A DNA stretch of 26,728 nt, taken from CAYNYF01 sp964401385. Lineage in GTDB: Bacteria > Planctomycetota > Phycisphaerae > SM23-33. A program made the translations under genes and the position numbers. Location of the stretch: assembly GCA_964401385.1 (NCBI GenBank), contig CAYNYF010000060.1:1-26728 (forward strand), in the 5' to 3' direction. Shown here piece by piece: positions 1 through 9,233 of this stretch. Position 1 is the first letter of the stretch. Each line of letters opens with the position of its first letter. Under the pieces are notes generated by a model. That model searched no databases. It was given only the letters and a program-made list of their open reading frames with translations, and was not told where the DNA came from.

Positions 1-69
1 GCTCGCTCGATGGCACCTGCTGCCGGAACTTACACAAGACTCTTGACGCTATCCCGCCCACGGCGCCAA

Positions 70-98
70 TTGACGAAAAACGCGGGGTGGGGTATAAT
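70..98 (+). promoter_or_regulatory. sigma70-type promoter of the PEP-CTERM gene
   Basis: A -35 box TTGACG (70-75) and a perfect -10 box TATAAT (93-98) are separated by exactly 17 bp. Transcription would start near 105, giving a leader of about 60 nt before the ATG at 167. Seen directly in sequence; activity is inferred. Confidence 0.8.
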
Positions 99-166
99 AT
101 CCTTAGCTCAAGCTCACAGTCTTACCTTCGCGCCGTTATTTCGTGCGGAGCAAACGGAGGAGAATC

Positions 167-1219
167 ATGTACAGATCTCGCACCCTCGCGGGTTGGGCTC
201 TCGTCCTGGCTATTCTGGGGTCGGTCACAGTCTCGGCGGCGGCTGAGTGGGAGCTAGGCCCGCGGCAGTTGGTGCGGGCCGGCGGGGCGATCATCGAAGT
301 CGCCGGCGTTTCCGTGCCCAGCTATTTCGACTGGAACAACGACGGCCTGAAAGACCTCATCGTCGGCGAAGGCGGCTTGGAGACGCCCTTTACCGGAGTG
401 CGCGTGTATCTCAACGACGGAACGCCGGGGGGTCCATCCTTCTCGGGCTTCTTCTACGCGCAGGCCGACGGGGCGGACCTGGCCTATGACGGCACCGGAT
501 GTCCGGCCTGTTACCCCATGGGCCTGTTCCCGCGGGTGGTCAATTGGGACGACGACGGCCGCAAGGATCTGCTCGTCGGGCAGTTCGAGGGAACCATCAA
601 GATCTATCGAAACACCGGCAACGACGATGCCCCCACCTTCGACGCCGGGGCGTTTCTGGAGGTGGGCCCGGCGGGCGGCAAGACCGTCATCAACCTGGAG
701 TCCGCGGCAACCCCGACGTTCACGGACTGGGACAACGACGGTCTGAAAGACCTGGTCGTCGGGGATTGGCTCGGCCGGATTCATCTGCTGATCAACGAGG
801 GAACGGCGACCTCGCCGGATTTCGTCACCGACACCCTCATTCAGGACGGCGGCGTGGACTTGATTGTGCCCACCACCCGAAGCAGCCCGGTGGTCGTCGA
901 CCTGAACGGCGACGGCAGGAAGGACCTCCTCGCCGGCAACAGGGAGGGCCAACTGCTGCTGTACGGCAACATCGGCACCGACGCCGCCCCGAGCTTTTCC
1001 GGTTATACGCTGGTCGAGTCCGAGGGCGTCCCGATCGACCTTGAGTACAGGGCGAACACCAAACCGTTCGTCTGCGACTGGACCGGCGACGGCGCGCCGG
1101 ACGTGCTCGTGGGCACGGTCGACGGGCGGGTATACCTTTATGAAGGTGTGCCCGAGCCGGCCACGACGGCCATCCTGGCCCTGGGCGGGCTGGCGCTGCT
1201 TGGCGGAAAGCGGCGGTAG
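167..1219 (+). CDS. Secreted FG-GAP/VCBS repeat protein with PEP-CTERM sorting tail
   Basis: The product is 350 aa. A signal peptide covers about residues 1-26 (basic MYRSR start, hydrophobic core, Ala-Ala-Ala before Glu). Five FG-GAP/VCBS-like repeats follow, each with a calcium-loop core of the type DWNNDGLKDLIVG, at about residues 54, 124, 184, 242 and 300; together they suggest an integrin-alpha-like beta-propeller. The C-terminus has the PEP-CTERM arrangement: VPEPAT, a hydrophobic stretch, then GGKRR. Family knowledge says such tails are processed by an exosortase and the protein goes to the cell surface or matrix; the ligand is unknown. The ATG at 167 was preferred to the in-frame GTG at 143 because GGAGGAGA lies a few bases upstream and the signal peptide then starts properly. 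It has its own strong promoter and precedes another surface-protein gene. No exosortase gene is in the window. Confidence 0.88.
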   Translation: MYRSRTLAGWALVLAILGSVTVSAAAEWELGPRQLVRAGGAIIEVAGVSVPSYFDWNNDGLKDLIVGEGGLETPFTGVRVYLNDGTPGGPSFSGFFYAQADGADLAYDGTGCPACYPMGLFPRVVNWDDDGRKDLLVGQFEGTIKIYRNTGNDDAPTFDAGAFLEVGPAGGKTVINLESAATPTFTDWDNDGLKDLVVGDWLGRIHLLINEGTATSPDFVTDTLIQDGGVDLIVPTTRSSPVVVDLNGDGRKDLLAGNREGQLLLYGNIGTDAAPSFSGYTLVESEGVPIDLEYRANTKPFVCDWTGDGAPDVLVGTVDGRVYLYEGVPEPATTAILALGGLALLGGKRR

Positions 1220-1564
1220 CCCGGTGGCAATCGCGGATCGGCATCTTCACGCGGGCCGGCAGCCGCCTGGGCCCGCTCAGACCAGCCGGCAAGCCAAAGC
1301 CTCTTGCCCTGCAACGCATTCGGCCACTGGGCCGTGGCGGATCACAACGAGGGGGTTTGCCCCAGGCATTTTCGGCCTCTTGCCGAACCGGCCCCGATCG
1401 GTCTGTGCAAGCCCGTCTGAAACCGGGCCGACGGACCGGGTATCCGGCCAGAGTGATCGACGCGTGGCCAGCCTTGGCCGAGTCGGCGTAACCCGGCCGG
1501 ATTCCTCGATCTGCGGGCCTCGGACAGCCGCAAAGAATCTGCTGAGATTTAGCTAAAATAGCCA
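1220..1564. other. Intergenic region without a recognised gene
   Basis: No convincing coding frame is seen in the 345 bp after the PEP-CTERM gene; open frames here lack ribosome binding sites and family features. A 6-bp stem (TTCGGC 1371-1376 with GCCGAA 1382-1387) is present but has no T tract, so it is a poor terminator candidate. Confidence 0.5.
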
Positions 1565-1593
1565 TTGTCAGGATGGAAATGCTGCCATATAAT
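1565..1593 (+). promoter_or_regulatory. sigma70-type promoter of the giant LEPR-XLL gene
   Basis: TTGTCA (1565-1570) and a perfect TATAAT (1588-1593) are 17 bp apart. A start site near 1600 leaves a leader of about 378 nt before the ATG at 1978, unusually long for this window. Confidence 0.75.
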
Positions 1594-1599
1594 ATGTAG

Positions 1600-1977
1600 A
1601 CGATTCAGGCTTTTCGCTCGCGAGCGGGGTGGCATCGGATGGGAAGTGGCCGCCTCGGAAACGGAGGAGTTTTGGTGAACCTGGTCATGAAGGGTCGAGC
1701 GATAACAATCTTGAGTATTTGCTCGCTCAGTTGTCGATTGAATCTCTGCCCATCACTTGGTTGCACCATTGGTTATCGGCGGACGTATTGCCTGCGATAA
1801 CCGTGAGGCAACGGATTTGCCTATTCCTCGCGACGGCTTGGCAACCGCTAATAACGATTTGCACTGTCAACCGAATTACTGCGCCGAGGCGAACCTCGTT
1901 ATTTTCGGCGACCTTGGCACGCCTGCCGCTTTGGCCGGCCATATCAAGGGTAAATGGTCTGAAAGGAAGGTTGCAAG
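1600..1977 (+). promoter_or_regulatory. Long 5' leader with predicted stem-loops
   Basis: The leader lies between the predicted start site and the giant gene. It is less GC-rich than its surroundings and has several inverted repeats: a 12-bp palindrome CGCTCGCGAGCG (1615-1626); GGTTATCG (1771-1778) pairing with CGATAACC (1795-1802); and CGAGG-CGAA-CCTCG near 1886-1899, followed by TTATTTT and nested inside CGCCGA/TCGGCG. No known riboswitch consensus was recognised. It could be a structured regulatory leader or simply non-coding spacer. Confidence 0.4.
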
Positions 1978-4900
1978 ATGAGGTCTAAGAAACGGTCAGG
2001 ACAACGGGCTGGGACATCTCCGACCACGAGAGACCGATTCACCGGGCAGGACGCCGGGCCTGGGCGGGGCGACCCCCTCCTGGAAGTGCTCGAGCCGCGG
2101 CTGCTGCTGGCGGTGACGGCGGGCTTGCACCCCTTCAGTGATACGGGAATCGTGGGCGATGGGATCACCAGCATCAACCAGCCGACGCTGGCGGGAACGG
2201 CGAACGCCAACTCCGTCCTCGCACTATTGAGCGGCGGCGTGGTGCTCGGGTTCGGCGGAGTCGACGCCGCCGGCACGTGGGAGATCGCCCTCGACAAGGC
2301 GCTCGCCGACGGCCTTTATACCATCGACGCCCAGTATCTGTGGCCCGCCCCGGGCTTAGAGCCTGGCGTTCTTGCGCTGACGATCGACACGACCGCGCCG
2401 CAGCGTCCGACGATTGACCTGTCCAACGCCGACGACACGGGCGTCTCGGACATGGACAACGTGACGGCGGCGGCCACGCTGAACTTCGTGGTGACGGCGG
2501 AGTTTGGTTCGGCCGTGGACATCAAGGTCGGCAACTTCGTGATCGACTCTTTCACTTCCGGCCTAGTCGATCTGCGCAGCCTGACACTGCCAGAGGGCAG
2601 CATGCCGCTCAGCGCCGAGGCGACCGACGCCGCGGGCAACGTGAGCCAGTCCGAAGAGCTGCTGCTGACGATTGACAGAACGGCCCCGGCGCCCAGCAGC
2701 CCGATGTTGCTGCCCGCCAGCGACACGGGCACGCCCGGCGACAGCATCACCGGCACCAACCAGCCCGCCTTCATCGGCACCGCCGAGCCCGGCGCCTTTA
2801 TCTGGCTGATGGCCAACGGCCTGATGGCCGGGGAGGGCGTCGCGGACGGACTAGGCTTGTGGGAAATCACCGCCGAGCCGCTGGCCGACGGCAGCTACAC
2901 CATCTCCACGATGGCCGAAGACCTGGCCGGCAACGTCGTCGGCAGCGGGCCGCTGGCGCTGACGATCGACACGACCGCGCCGCAGCGTCCGACGATCGAC
3001 CTGTCCAACGCCGACGACACCGGCGTCTCCAACATCGATAACTTGACGAACAAGACCTCGCTGAACTTCGTGGTCACCGCCGAAGCCGGCGCGACCGTGG
3101 ACATCAAGGTAGGCAACTTCGTGATCGACTCATTCACTTCAACAGGAGTCGACCTGCGCAGCCTGACACTGCCAGAGGGCAGCCAGCCGCTCAGCGCCGA
3201 GGCGACCGACGCGGCGGGCAACGTCACCCAGTCCGAAGAGCTGCTGGTGACGGTCGACACGACCCCTCCGCCTGTCAGCTCTCCGGCCCTGCTGCCGTCC
3301 AGCGACACCGGGACGGTCGGCGACAACGTCACCAGCATCAACCAGCCGGCGTTCTTCGGCATCTCCGAGCCCGGCGCCCTGGTCTGGCTGATGGCCAACA
3401 GCCTGCCGGTCGGGCAGACCGTCGCCGACGCAGTCGGGATGTGGGAGATCACCTCCGAGCCGTTGGCTGACAACGTCTACGCCGTCACCGCCCAAGCCGA
3501 GGACGCGGCCGGCAACCTCAGCGCTCAACCCGCGCCGATTGCGGTCATGATCGATACCGGCGATCCGCAACGTCCGACGATCGACCTGTCCAACGCCGAC
3601 GACACGGGTTCCTCCGACCTGGACAACGTGACGGGGGCCGACCCGCTGAACGTCGTGGTCACAGCGGAAATCGGCTCGACCGTGGTCATCAAGGTCGGCA
3701 ACACCGTGATCGACTCGTTCACTTCAGCAGGAGTCGATGTGCGCAGCCTGACGCTGCCAGAGGGCAGCCAGCCGCTCAGCGCCGAGGCGACCGACACAGC
3801 CGGCAACGTCACCCAGTCGGAAGAGCTGCTGGTGACGGTGGACCGGACCGCACCGGGCGCGAGCATGCCCGCGCTGGCTGCCACCAGCGATTCCGGGGTG
3901 GTCGGCGACAACCTCACCAACCTGAACCAGCCGGCGTTCGTGGGCACGGCCGAGGCCAACGCCACCGTCCGCGTCTACGCCGAGGGTGTGCTGGTCGGAC
4001 AGGGCGTGGCCAACAGCGACGGCCAGTGGGAGATCACGGTCGAGCCGCTGGTCGATGGCAACTACGACATCACTACCGAGGTGGAAGACCTGGCCGGCAA
4101 CGTCAGCGATGCCAGCCCGGCGCTGGTGGTGCGGATCGACACGGCCGCCCCGCAGCGTCCCACCATCGACCTGGTCACAGCCGCCGACACCGGCTCGTCT
4201 AACCTGGACAACGTCACCAACGCCGCCGACCCGGTGGCCTTCGTGGTCACCGCCGAAGCCGGCGCCAGCGTGGTCATCAAGGACGGCAACACCGTGATCG
4301 ACGGGCCGTTCCTCTCCAGCGGCACCGACACGCGGGCGTTGACGCTGGCCGAGGGCACCCACCTGCTGAGCGTGGAGGCCACGGACACGGCCGGCAACGT
4401 CAGCCATCAGTCGCAGGAGCTGGTGGTGACGGTGGACCGGTCCGCACCGAACATGATCGCCCCGGCCCTTGCCGCCACCAGCGACACCGGCGTCGCCGGC
4501 GACAACCTGACCAACCTGAACCAGCCGGCCTTCGTGGGCACGACCGAGCCCAACGCCATCGTCCGCGTGTACGCCGACGGCGTGCTGGTCGGGCAGGGCG
4601 TCGCCAACAGCGACGGCGAGTGGGAGATCACGGTCGAGCCGCTGGCCGATGGCGAATACGACGTCACCGCCGAGGCGGAGGACCTGGCCGGCAACGTCAG
4701 CGCGGCGCACGAGGGAGGCCCGCTGGTGGTCACGATCGACACCGTCTCCCCGCAACGTCCGACGATCGACCTGGAGAACGCCGACGACACCGGTAGCTCC
4801 GATCTGGACAACGTGACCATTGGCGATCCCACCCAGGGCGACGGCATCCTGGACTTCGTGGTCACCGCCGAAGCTGGCACCACCGTGCTCATCAAGGACG

Positions 4901-7900
4901 GCAACACCGTCCTGGTGACGATTAACGACTTTGACCCCGTGGCCGACTCGCCGGTGACACTGACGCTGGCCGAGGGCACGCACCTGCTGAGCGTGGAGGC
5001 CACGGACGCCGCCGGCAACATCAGCCACCAGGCCGAAGAGCTGGTGGTGACGGTGGACTACACCGCCCCGGCCGCCAGCGCCCCGTCGCTGGCTCCCTAC
5101 AGTGATTCGGGAATTCCGGGCGACAACATCACCAACATCAACCAGCCGGCGTTCGTGGGCGAGGCAGAGGCCAACGCCCTGATCCGCATCTTCGTCGACG
5201 ACGGTGTCAACGGACCGGTGCTGGCTGGTCAGGGAGTGGTCAATTCCGACGAGAGCAACGGCGATCCCACCGACGGCCTGGGCACCTGGGAAATCACCAT
5301 CGAGCCGCTGATCGACGGCGAGTACGACATCACCACCGAGGTGGAGGACCTAGCCGGCAACATCAGCGAGCCGAGCGATCCGCTGCACATTGAGATCGAC
5401 ACGACCATACCCCAGCGGCCGACCATCGACCTGACGGACGCCGACGACACGGGCAGCTCCGACCTGGACAACGTGACCATCGGCGACCCGACCCAGGGCG
5501 ACGGCATCGTGGACCTGCGCATCACCAGCGATCCGGGCACGACCGTCGACATCAAGGACGGCAACACCGTGGTCGCCACCGTCCTGGTCGGCCCGTCCGG
5601 CGAGGCCTTCGTCACGCTGGACTTCAACGCACTGGTCGCCGTGAGCGGCTTCCCGGCCGAGGGCCCGCACCCGCTGAGCGCCGAGGCCTTCGACGTGGCC
5701 GGCAACTTCCACCAGTCCGAGGAGCTGCTGGTGACGGTCGACTTCACGGCCCCGGACCAGCCGACCGTGGAGCTGCTGACGGCCAGCGACACGCTGCCGC
5801 TGGGCGACGGCATCACCCGCATCTCCGAGCCCGCCTTCAAGGGTGTCGGCGAGGCCAACGCCACGGTTCGCCTCTTCGCTAACGGCGAGCTGGTCGGCGA
5901 GGGCGTGGTCGGCTCCGATGAGACCGACGGCGATCCCAACAACGGCTTGGGAACCTGGGAGATCACCAGCGAGCCGCTGGACGACAACAAGTACGTCGTT
6001 ACCGTCGAGCTGGAGGACCTGGCCGGCAACATCAGCGAGGCAGCCGACCTGCGGCTGATCATCGCCAGGGACTACGGCTTCTACCTTGACCCCATCGTCG
6101 GGGCGGTGGTCTTCTACGGCGAGGATGGCGTCGGCGACATGGTGACGGTGAGCCTGAACCCGGCCGGGACCGACGTGGTCGTAGACTGGGCCCAGCCCCA
6201 CCTGGGATTCAGTGGGTCGGCGAGCTTCCCCCTGGCCAAGACGCCGAGCTTCACGTTCGTCGGCTTCGGCGGCAACGACGCCCTGATCGTGGTCAACGAC
6301 AACGGGCTGGTGACGCTGCCGGACGGGATCATCTACGACGGCGGCGAGGGCTACGACCTGCTGCAACTCATCGGCGGCACGGCGGTCGACTCCAGCACCT
6401 ACGACGTCGGGCCGTACGTGGGTAGCGGCATCATCACCCACCAGCTCGGCGCCGACGTGCAGACCGTCCGCTTCCAGCACCTGGCGCCGGCCATTGACCT
6501 GGTCGCCGGGCCGCTGGTGGTCAACGGCACGCCCAGCTCCAACATCATCAACTACGATGTCGGCCCCAACAGCGGCACCATGCTGGTGGGCGGCGTGGAG
6601 ACGGGACTGATCTCCGTCGACAACTTCGAGCCCATGGAGTTCGGCAACAAGACCGCACTGACCATCAACGCCGGTGCCGGGCACGACACCGTCGACATGA
6701 ACAACGCCGAGATCCCGGCGGGGCTGGTTTCCATCGTCGTTGACGGCGGCTCCGGCGATGACACGCTGTTGGGCAGCGCCGGCAATGACACGCTGCTCGG
6801 CGGCCGCGGCGACGACCTGATCCGCGGCTTCGACGGCAACGACGTCCTTCGCGGCGGCCAGGGCGACGACGTCCTCGAAGGCAACGAGGGCAACGACGAC
6901 CTCAACGGCAACGAAGGCAACGACAGCCTCGACGGCGGCCCGGGATTCGACCTGGCCACCTTCACCGCCACCGACGGAGACGACGACGTCCTCATGGACG
7001 CCGGACAGGTCAACGTGAACGCCGACCACAACACCATCGCCAACCTGGAGGTGGTGATCATCGAGACCGGCGACGGAAATGACGAGGTGGTGGTCAACGC
7101 CGGAGAGGGCTTCCCGGCCGAGGTGAACGTCTTCACCGGCACCGGCGACGATAACGTTGACGTGAATCTGGCCAATCCGGCCCCGCCGACGGTCATCAAC
7201 GTCGACGGCGGGCCGCCGACCGCTTCCGATTCGGTCACCGTCAAGGGCGCCACCGGCGACGACCAGTTCGATGTGTACGGGACGGACGTCAACGTCTTCG
7301 GCGACGCCCAGGTGAACCTCCTCAACATGGAGGATGTCACCATCCTCGAAGGTGCCCGGATCGACGCCAACCGGATGACGGTGGAGGTGAGCACCTACAA
7401 GTTCACCGACGCCGACGGCAACACCACCAGGGTCAGGATGGGTGGCACCGGCGCGGTCGACGTCTTCCGCAACATCGTTTTCGGCCGGGCTGCCGACATT
7501 CACACGATGGTCCTGGTCGGCACCTCTGACATGGGCTCCAGGTTGTGGGTCAACGTCGGCAGGAAGCGAGGAACGGACAACGAGACGTCCATCGGCCAGG
7601 TCATCGGCGAGGGCACCGGATCTCTGGGGCTGGTGGCGAGGCGGTCCGACCTGATCGGCGACGGCATCAACCTGTCTGGGATGCTGTGGAACCTGCGGGT
7701 GGACGACATCGCCGACGGCGCCGACATCATGCTGGGCGGCCTGTCCGGGCAAAGGCTGAGACTCACGGCCGATCAGGTCGGCGTGGTGAACCTGCGGACC
7801 GGCGGTGCCGTCGAGAACCTGAACGTCGCCAGTTGGGCCGGCGGAAGCGTCCAAGGCAGCGTCCTGGGCCGGCTGATGGCCCGGTCCGGCGACTTCATCG

Positions 7901-8754
7901 CCGACCTGCTGAACGTCCGCCGCACCTGGACGGGCTATGGCCTGAACTCGCTTACGGTGAGGAAGGGCAATCTGGTCTCCAACATCACCGCCGACCGGAT
8001 TCGGACGATCAACGTCCTCAAAGGCGATGCCATGCTGAACGTCACCGTCATCTCCGACGCCGTCACGCTGGCCGGAAAGGAGGCGTTCAACTCGCTGTCC
8101 GTCCGAGGCGGCGACCTGATCGCCCCGGTGTTCAACTTCAAGGACGGCACGCTGCTGCGGCGCGTTTCGGTGCAGCCGTCGCGCGGCACCGGCGGCAACG
8201 TCATGGGATCGTTCACCCTCAACGGCGGGCATCTGGGCTCGGCAAACGTCGGCGGCGACGTGGTCATCAACGGCTGGCACGTCGACTACAGCATGGGCAG
8301 CCTGAACGTCAGAGGCACCGTCAGGAGCGTGTGCGGGACCTCGTCGGTCCGCACCGGCCAGGGCATGGGCCGCGTGACTGTGGGTGCCATCGAGGACGTG
8401 GACTTCCTGGCTGGAATCGACCCGGCCGCCGGACGTCGGGCGCAGAATGTCGGCGACTTCGCGGATCCGACCGCGGCGATCAACTCCTTCACCGTCCGCG
8501 GCATCCGCACGCCGGGCGCACCGCCCCCGCGGCACATGCTCAACAGCTACTTGTCGGCGGCCACGCTTGGCAGGGTCAACCTGCTGAACGCCGACCTGCC
8601 GAATACGGGCGTGTCCGTGCTGAGCCAGGGCGGACCGGAGATCACGAGGCTCCAGCACAGGGACACGGTCGACTCGAGTAACAACTTCGTCTACCCGCCG
8701 CGCCCGAACCAAGTGTTCGCCGGACCAGGCGGCTTCATCGACATCATCAGCTAG
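1978..8754 (+). CDS. Giant LEPR-XLL surface protein with Ig-like repeats, RTX block and beta-solenoid-like tail
   Basis: The product is 2258 aa. The start is ATG with AAAGGAAGG upstream. The N-terminus is basic, without a classical signal peptide, and carries LEPRLLLA at residues 38-45, the defining motif of the planctomycete LEPR-XLL family. Residues about 51-1364 contain 13 Ig-like units in strict alternation: type A (SDTGxxGDxxTxxNQPAF ... WEI ... TID) seven times and type B (PQRPTIDL ... DDTGxSDLDNVT ... EATDxAGN) six times. A non-repeated linker follows, then an RTX/hemolysin-type block at 1590-1658 (GGSGDDTLLG, GGRGDDLIRG, GGQGDDVLEG). From about residue 1800 to the end are solenoid-like strands such as LNSLTVRKGNL, FNSLSVRGGDL and INSFTVRGI. 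The likely role is a calcium-stabilised extracellular adhesin or matrix protein; the secretion route and partner are unknown. A hairpin terminator follows. Confidence 0.9.
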   Translation: MRSKKRSGQRAGTSPTTRDRFTGQDAGPGRGDPLLEVLEPRLLLAVTAGLHPFSDTGIVGDGITSINQPTLAGTANANSVLALLSGGVVLGFGGVDAAGTWEIALDKALADGLYTIDAQYLWPAPGLEPGVLALTIDTTAPQRPTIDLSNADDTGVSDMDNVTAAATLNFVVTAEFGSAVDIKVGNFVIDSFTSGLVDLRSLTLPEGSMPLSAEATDAAGNVSQSEELLLTIDRTAPAPSSPMLLPASDTGTPGDSITGTNQPAFIGTAEPGAFIWLMANGLMAGEGVADGLGLWEITAEPLADGSYTISTMAEDLAGNVVGSGPLALTIDTTAPQRPTIDLSNADDTGVSNIDNLTNKTSLNFVVTAEAGATVDIKVGNFVIDSFTSTGVDLRSLTLPEGSQPLSAEATDAAGNVTQSEELLVTVDTTPPPVSSPALLPSSDTGTVGDNVTSINQPAFFGISEPGALVWLMANSLPVGQTVADAVGMWEITSEPLADNVYAVTAQAEDAAGNLSAQPAPIAVMIDTGDPQRPTIDLSNADDTGSSDLDNVTGADPLNVVVTAEIGSTVVIKVGNTVIDSFTSAGVDVRSLTLPEGSQPLSAEATDTAGNVTQSEELLVTVDRTAPGASMPALAATSDSGVVGDNLTNLNQPAFVGTAEANATVRVYAEGVLVGQGVANSDGQWEITVEPLVDGNYDITTEVEDLAGNVSDASPALVVRIDTAAPQRPTIDLVTAADTGSSNLDNVTNAADPVAFVVTAEAGASVVIKDGNTVIDGPFLSSGTDTRALTLAEGTHLLSVEATDTAGNVSHQSQELVVTVDRSAPNMIAPALAATSDTGVAGDNLTNLNQPAFVGTTEPNAIVRVYADGVLVGQGVANSDGEWEITVEPLADGEYDVTAEAEDLAGNVSAAHEGGPLVVTIDTVSPQRPTIDLENADDTGSSDLDNVTIGDPTQGDGILDFVVTAEAGTTVLIKDGNTVLVTINDFDPVADSPVTLTLAEGTHLLSVEATDAAGNISHQAEELVVTVDYTAPAASAPSLAPYSDSGIPGDNITNINQPAFVGEAEANALIRIFVDDGVNGPVLAGQGVVNSDESNGDPTDGLGTWEITIEPLIDGEYDITTEVEDLAGNISEPSDPLHIEIDTTIPQRPTIDLTDADDTGSSDLDNVTIGDPTQGDGIVDLRITSDPGTTVDIKDGNTVVATVLVGPSGEAFVTLDFNALVAVSGFPAEGPHPLSAEAFDVAGNFHQSEELLVTVDFTAPDQPTVELLTASDTLPLGDGITRISEPAFKGVGEANATVRLFANGELVGEGVVGSDETDGDPNNGLGTWEITSEPLDDNKYVVTVELEDLAGNISEAADLRLIIARDYGFYLDPIVGAVVFYGEDGVGDMVTVSLNPAGTDVVVDWAQPHLGFSGSASFPLAKTPSFTFVGFGGNDALIVVNDNGLVTLPDGIIYDGGEGYDLLQLIGGTAVDSSTYDVGPYVGSGIITHQLGADVQTVRFQHLAPAIDLVAGPLVVNGTPSSNIINYDVGPNSGTMLVGGVETGLISVDNFEPMEFGNKTALTINAGAGHDTVDMNNAEIPAGLVSIVVDGGSGDDTLLGSAGNDTLLGGRGDDLIRGFDGNDVLRGGQGDDVLEGNEGNDDLNGNEGNDSLDGGPGFDLATFTATDGDDDVLMDAGQVNVNADHNTIANLEVVIIETGDGNDEVVVNAGEGFPAEVNVFTGTGDDNVDVNLANPAPPTVINVDGGPPTASDSVTVKGATGDDQFDVYGTDVNVFGDAQVNLLNMEDVTILEGARIDANRMTVEVSTYKFTDADGNTTRVRMGGTGAVDVFRNIVFGRAADIHTMVLVGTSDMGSRLWVNVGRKRGTDNETSIGQVIGEGTGSLGLVARRSDLIGDGINLSGMLWNLRVDDIADGADIMLGGLSGQRLRLTADQVGVVNLRTGGAVENLNVASWAGGSVQGSVLGRLMARSGDFIADLLNVRRTWTGYGLNSLTVRKGNLVSNITADRIRTINVLKGDAMLNVTVISDAVTLAGKEAFNSLSVRGGDLIAPVFNFKDGTLLRRVSVQPSRGTGGNVMGSFTLNGGHLGSANVGGDVVINGWHVDYSMGSLNVRGTVRSVCGTSSVRTGQGMGRVTVGAIEDVDFLAGIDPAAGRRAQNVGDFADPTAAINSFTVRGIRTPGAPPPRHMLNSYLSAATLGRVNLLNADLPNTGVSVLSQGGPEITRLQHRDTVDSSNNFVYPPRPNQVFAGPGGFIDIIS
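2128..6069 (+). repeat. Alternating A/B Ig-like coding repeats
   Basis: Seven A units alternate with six B units in the order A(BA)6. The recurring CAGCGTCCGACGATYGAC segment marks B-unit starts near 2400, 2982, 3567, 4152, 4752 and 5412, giving periods of about 580-600 nt and then about 660 nt. Neighbouring copies are almost identical in DNA over long stretches, for example CTGACACTGCCAGAGGGCAG near 2581 and 3165. This suggests fairly recent unit duplication or gene conversion. The later B copies carry an extra GDPTQGDGI insertion. Confidence 0.85.
6745..6951 (+). repeat. RTX/hemolysin-type calcium-binding nonapeptide repeats
   Basis: About seven GGxGxDxLxG-like nonapeptides run in tandem, within the giant protein at residues 1590-1658. 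In this family such turns bind calcium in a parallel beta-roll. The last units degenerate to EGNEGNDDLNG before GGPGFD. Confidence 0.85.
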
Positions 8755-8822
8755 GCCGGCGCAAGCGGCGGCGACCGCCCGGCCATCCGTCCGATGGCCG
8801 GCGGATTGCGGTGTGAGTATCG

Positions 8823-8860
8823 ATGGCCGCACCCGCGTTCCGGCGCGGGTGCGGCCATTT
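8823..8860 (+). terminator. Hairpin terminator after the giant gene
   Basis: A perfect 15-bp stem (8823-8837 with 8844-8858) encloses a 6-nt loop and is followed by a short T stretch. It lies about 70 bp after the stop codon at 8754. The T tract is short, so termination efficiency is uncertain. Confidence 0.7.
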
Positions 8861-8978
8861 GCGCTTGATGAAGGCGGTCGCCGGCGGGCCGGGTGGCCTT
8901 TCTGAGGGGCTTGCCAAGGTGGAATTCGCCGCGCCATCCGGGGCGGTCCTCGTCCGCCGTAAGCGGCGAACGAAGACT

Positions 8979-9223
8979 GGGCGTCCGAGCAGTTGAACAG
9001 TGGAGCAGGAGACCGCAGGTGAGCGGACATGGNNNNNNNNNNNNNNNNNNNNNNNNNNNNNNNNNNNNNNNNNNNNNNNNNNNNNNNNNNNNNNNNNNNN
9101 NNNNNNNNNNNNNNNNNNNNNNNNNNNNNNNNCGGCCTCAAGCGTCGGCCCGTTCAACCGGGCGTCAGCCTCTTCTGTACTGCTGCCGCCTCTCCTGCTC
9201 ACCTGCTCTATGAAAAACGCCCG
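8979..9223. repeat. 145-bp direct repeat, copy 1 (interrupted by assembly gap)
   Basis: The two halves, 8979-9032 and 9133-9223, flank the N run. Joined with nothing between them they match 9234-9378 along 145 bp with one mismatch (G at 9188, C at 9343). Inside the unit GCAGGTGAGC and, later, its complement GCTCACCTGC occur, so it could fold. No protein or RNA family was recognised. Confidence 0.85.
9033..9132. other. Assembly gap of 100 N
   Basis: Exactly 100 N, the usual placeholder for a gap of unknown size. Its flanks abut perfectly when compared with the second repeat copy, so the true gap may be zero or a whole number of 155-bp repeat periods. Confidence 0.98.
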
Positions 9224-9233
9224 GACGCACGCA

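Noticed and set aside
143..166. Upstream GTG start of the PEP-CTERM gene
   Set aside because: It would put basic residues before the signal peptide and place GGAGGAGA inside the coding region. The ATG at 167 fits better.
1629..1988. Plus-strand frame of 119 codons in the leader of the giant gene
   Set aside because: It starts with GTG, overlaps the real ATG at 1978, and has no recognisable motif. It is more likely untranslated leader.
5350..9141. Minus-strand open frame of 1263 codons opposite the giant gene and across the gap
   Set aside because: It is a shadow of the GC-rich repetitive plus-strand gene, runs through undefined N codons, and has no family motif. The plus strand has clear Ig, RTX and LEPR-XLL features.
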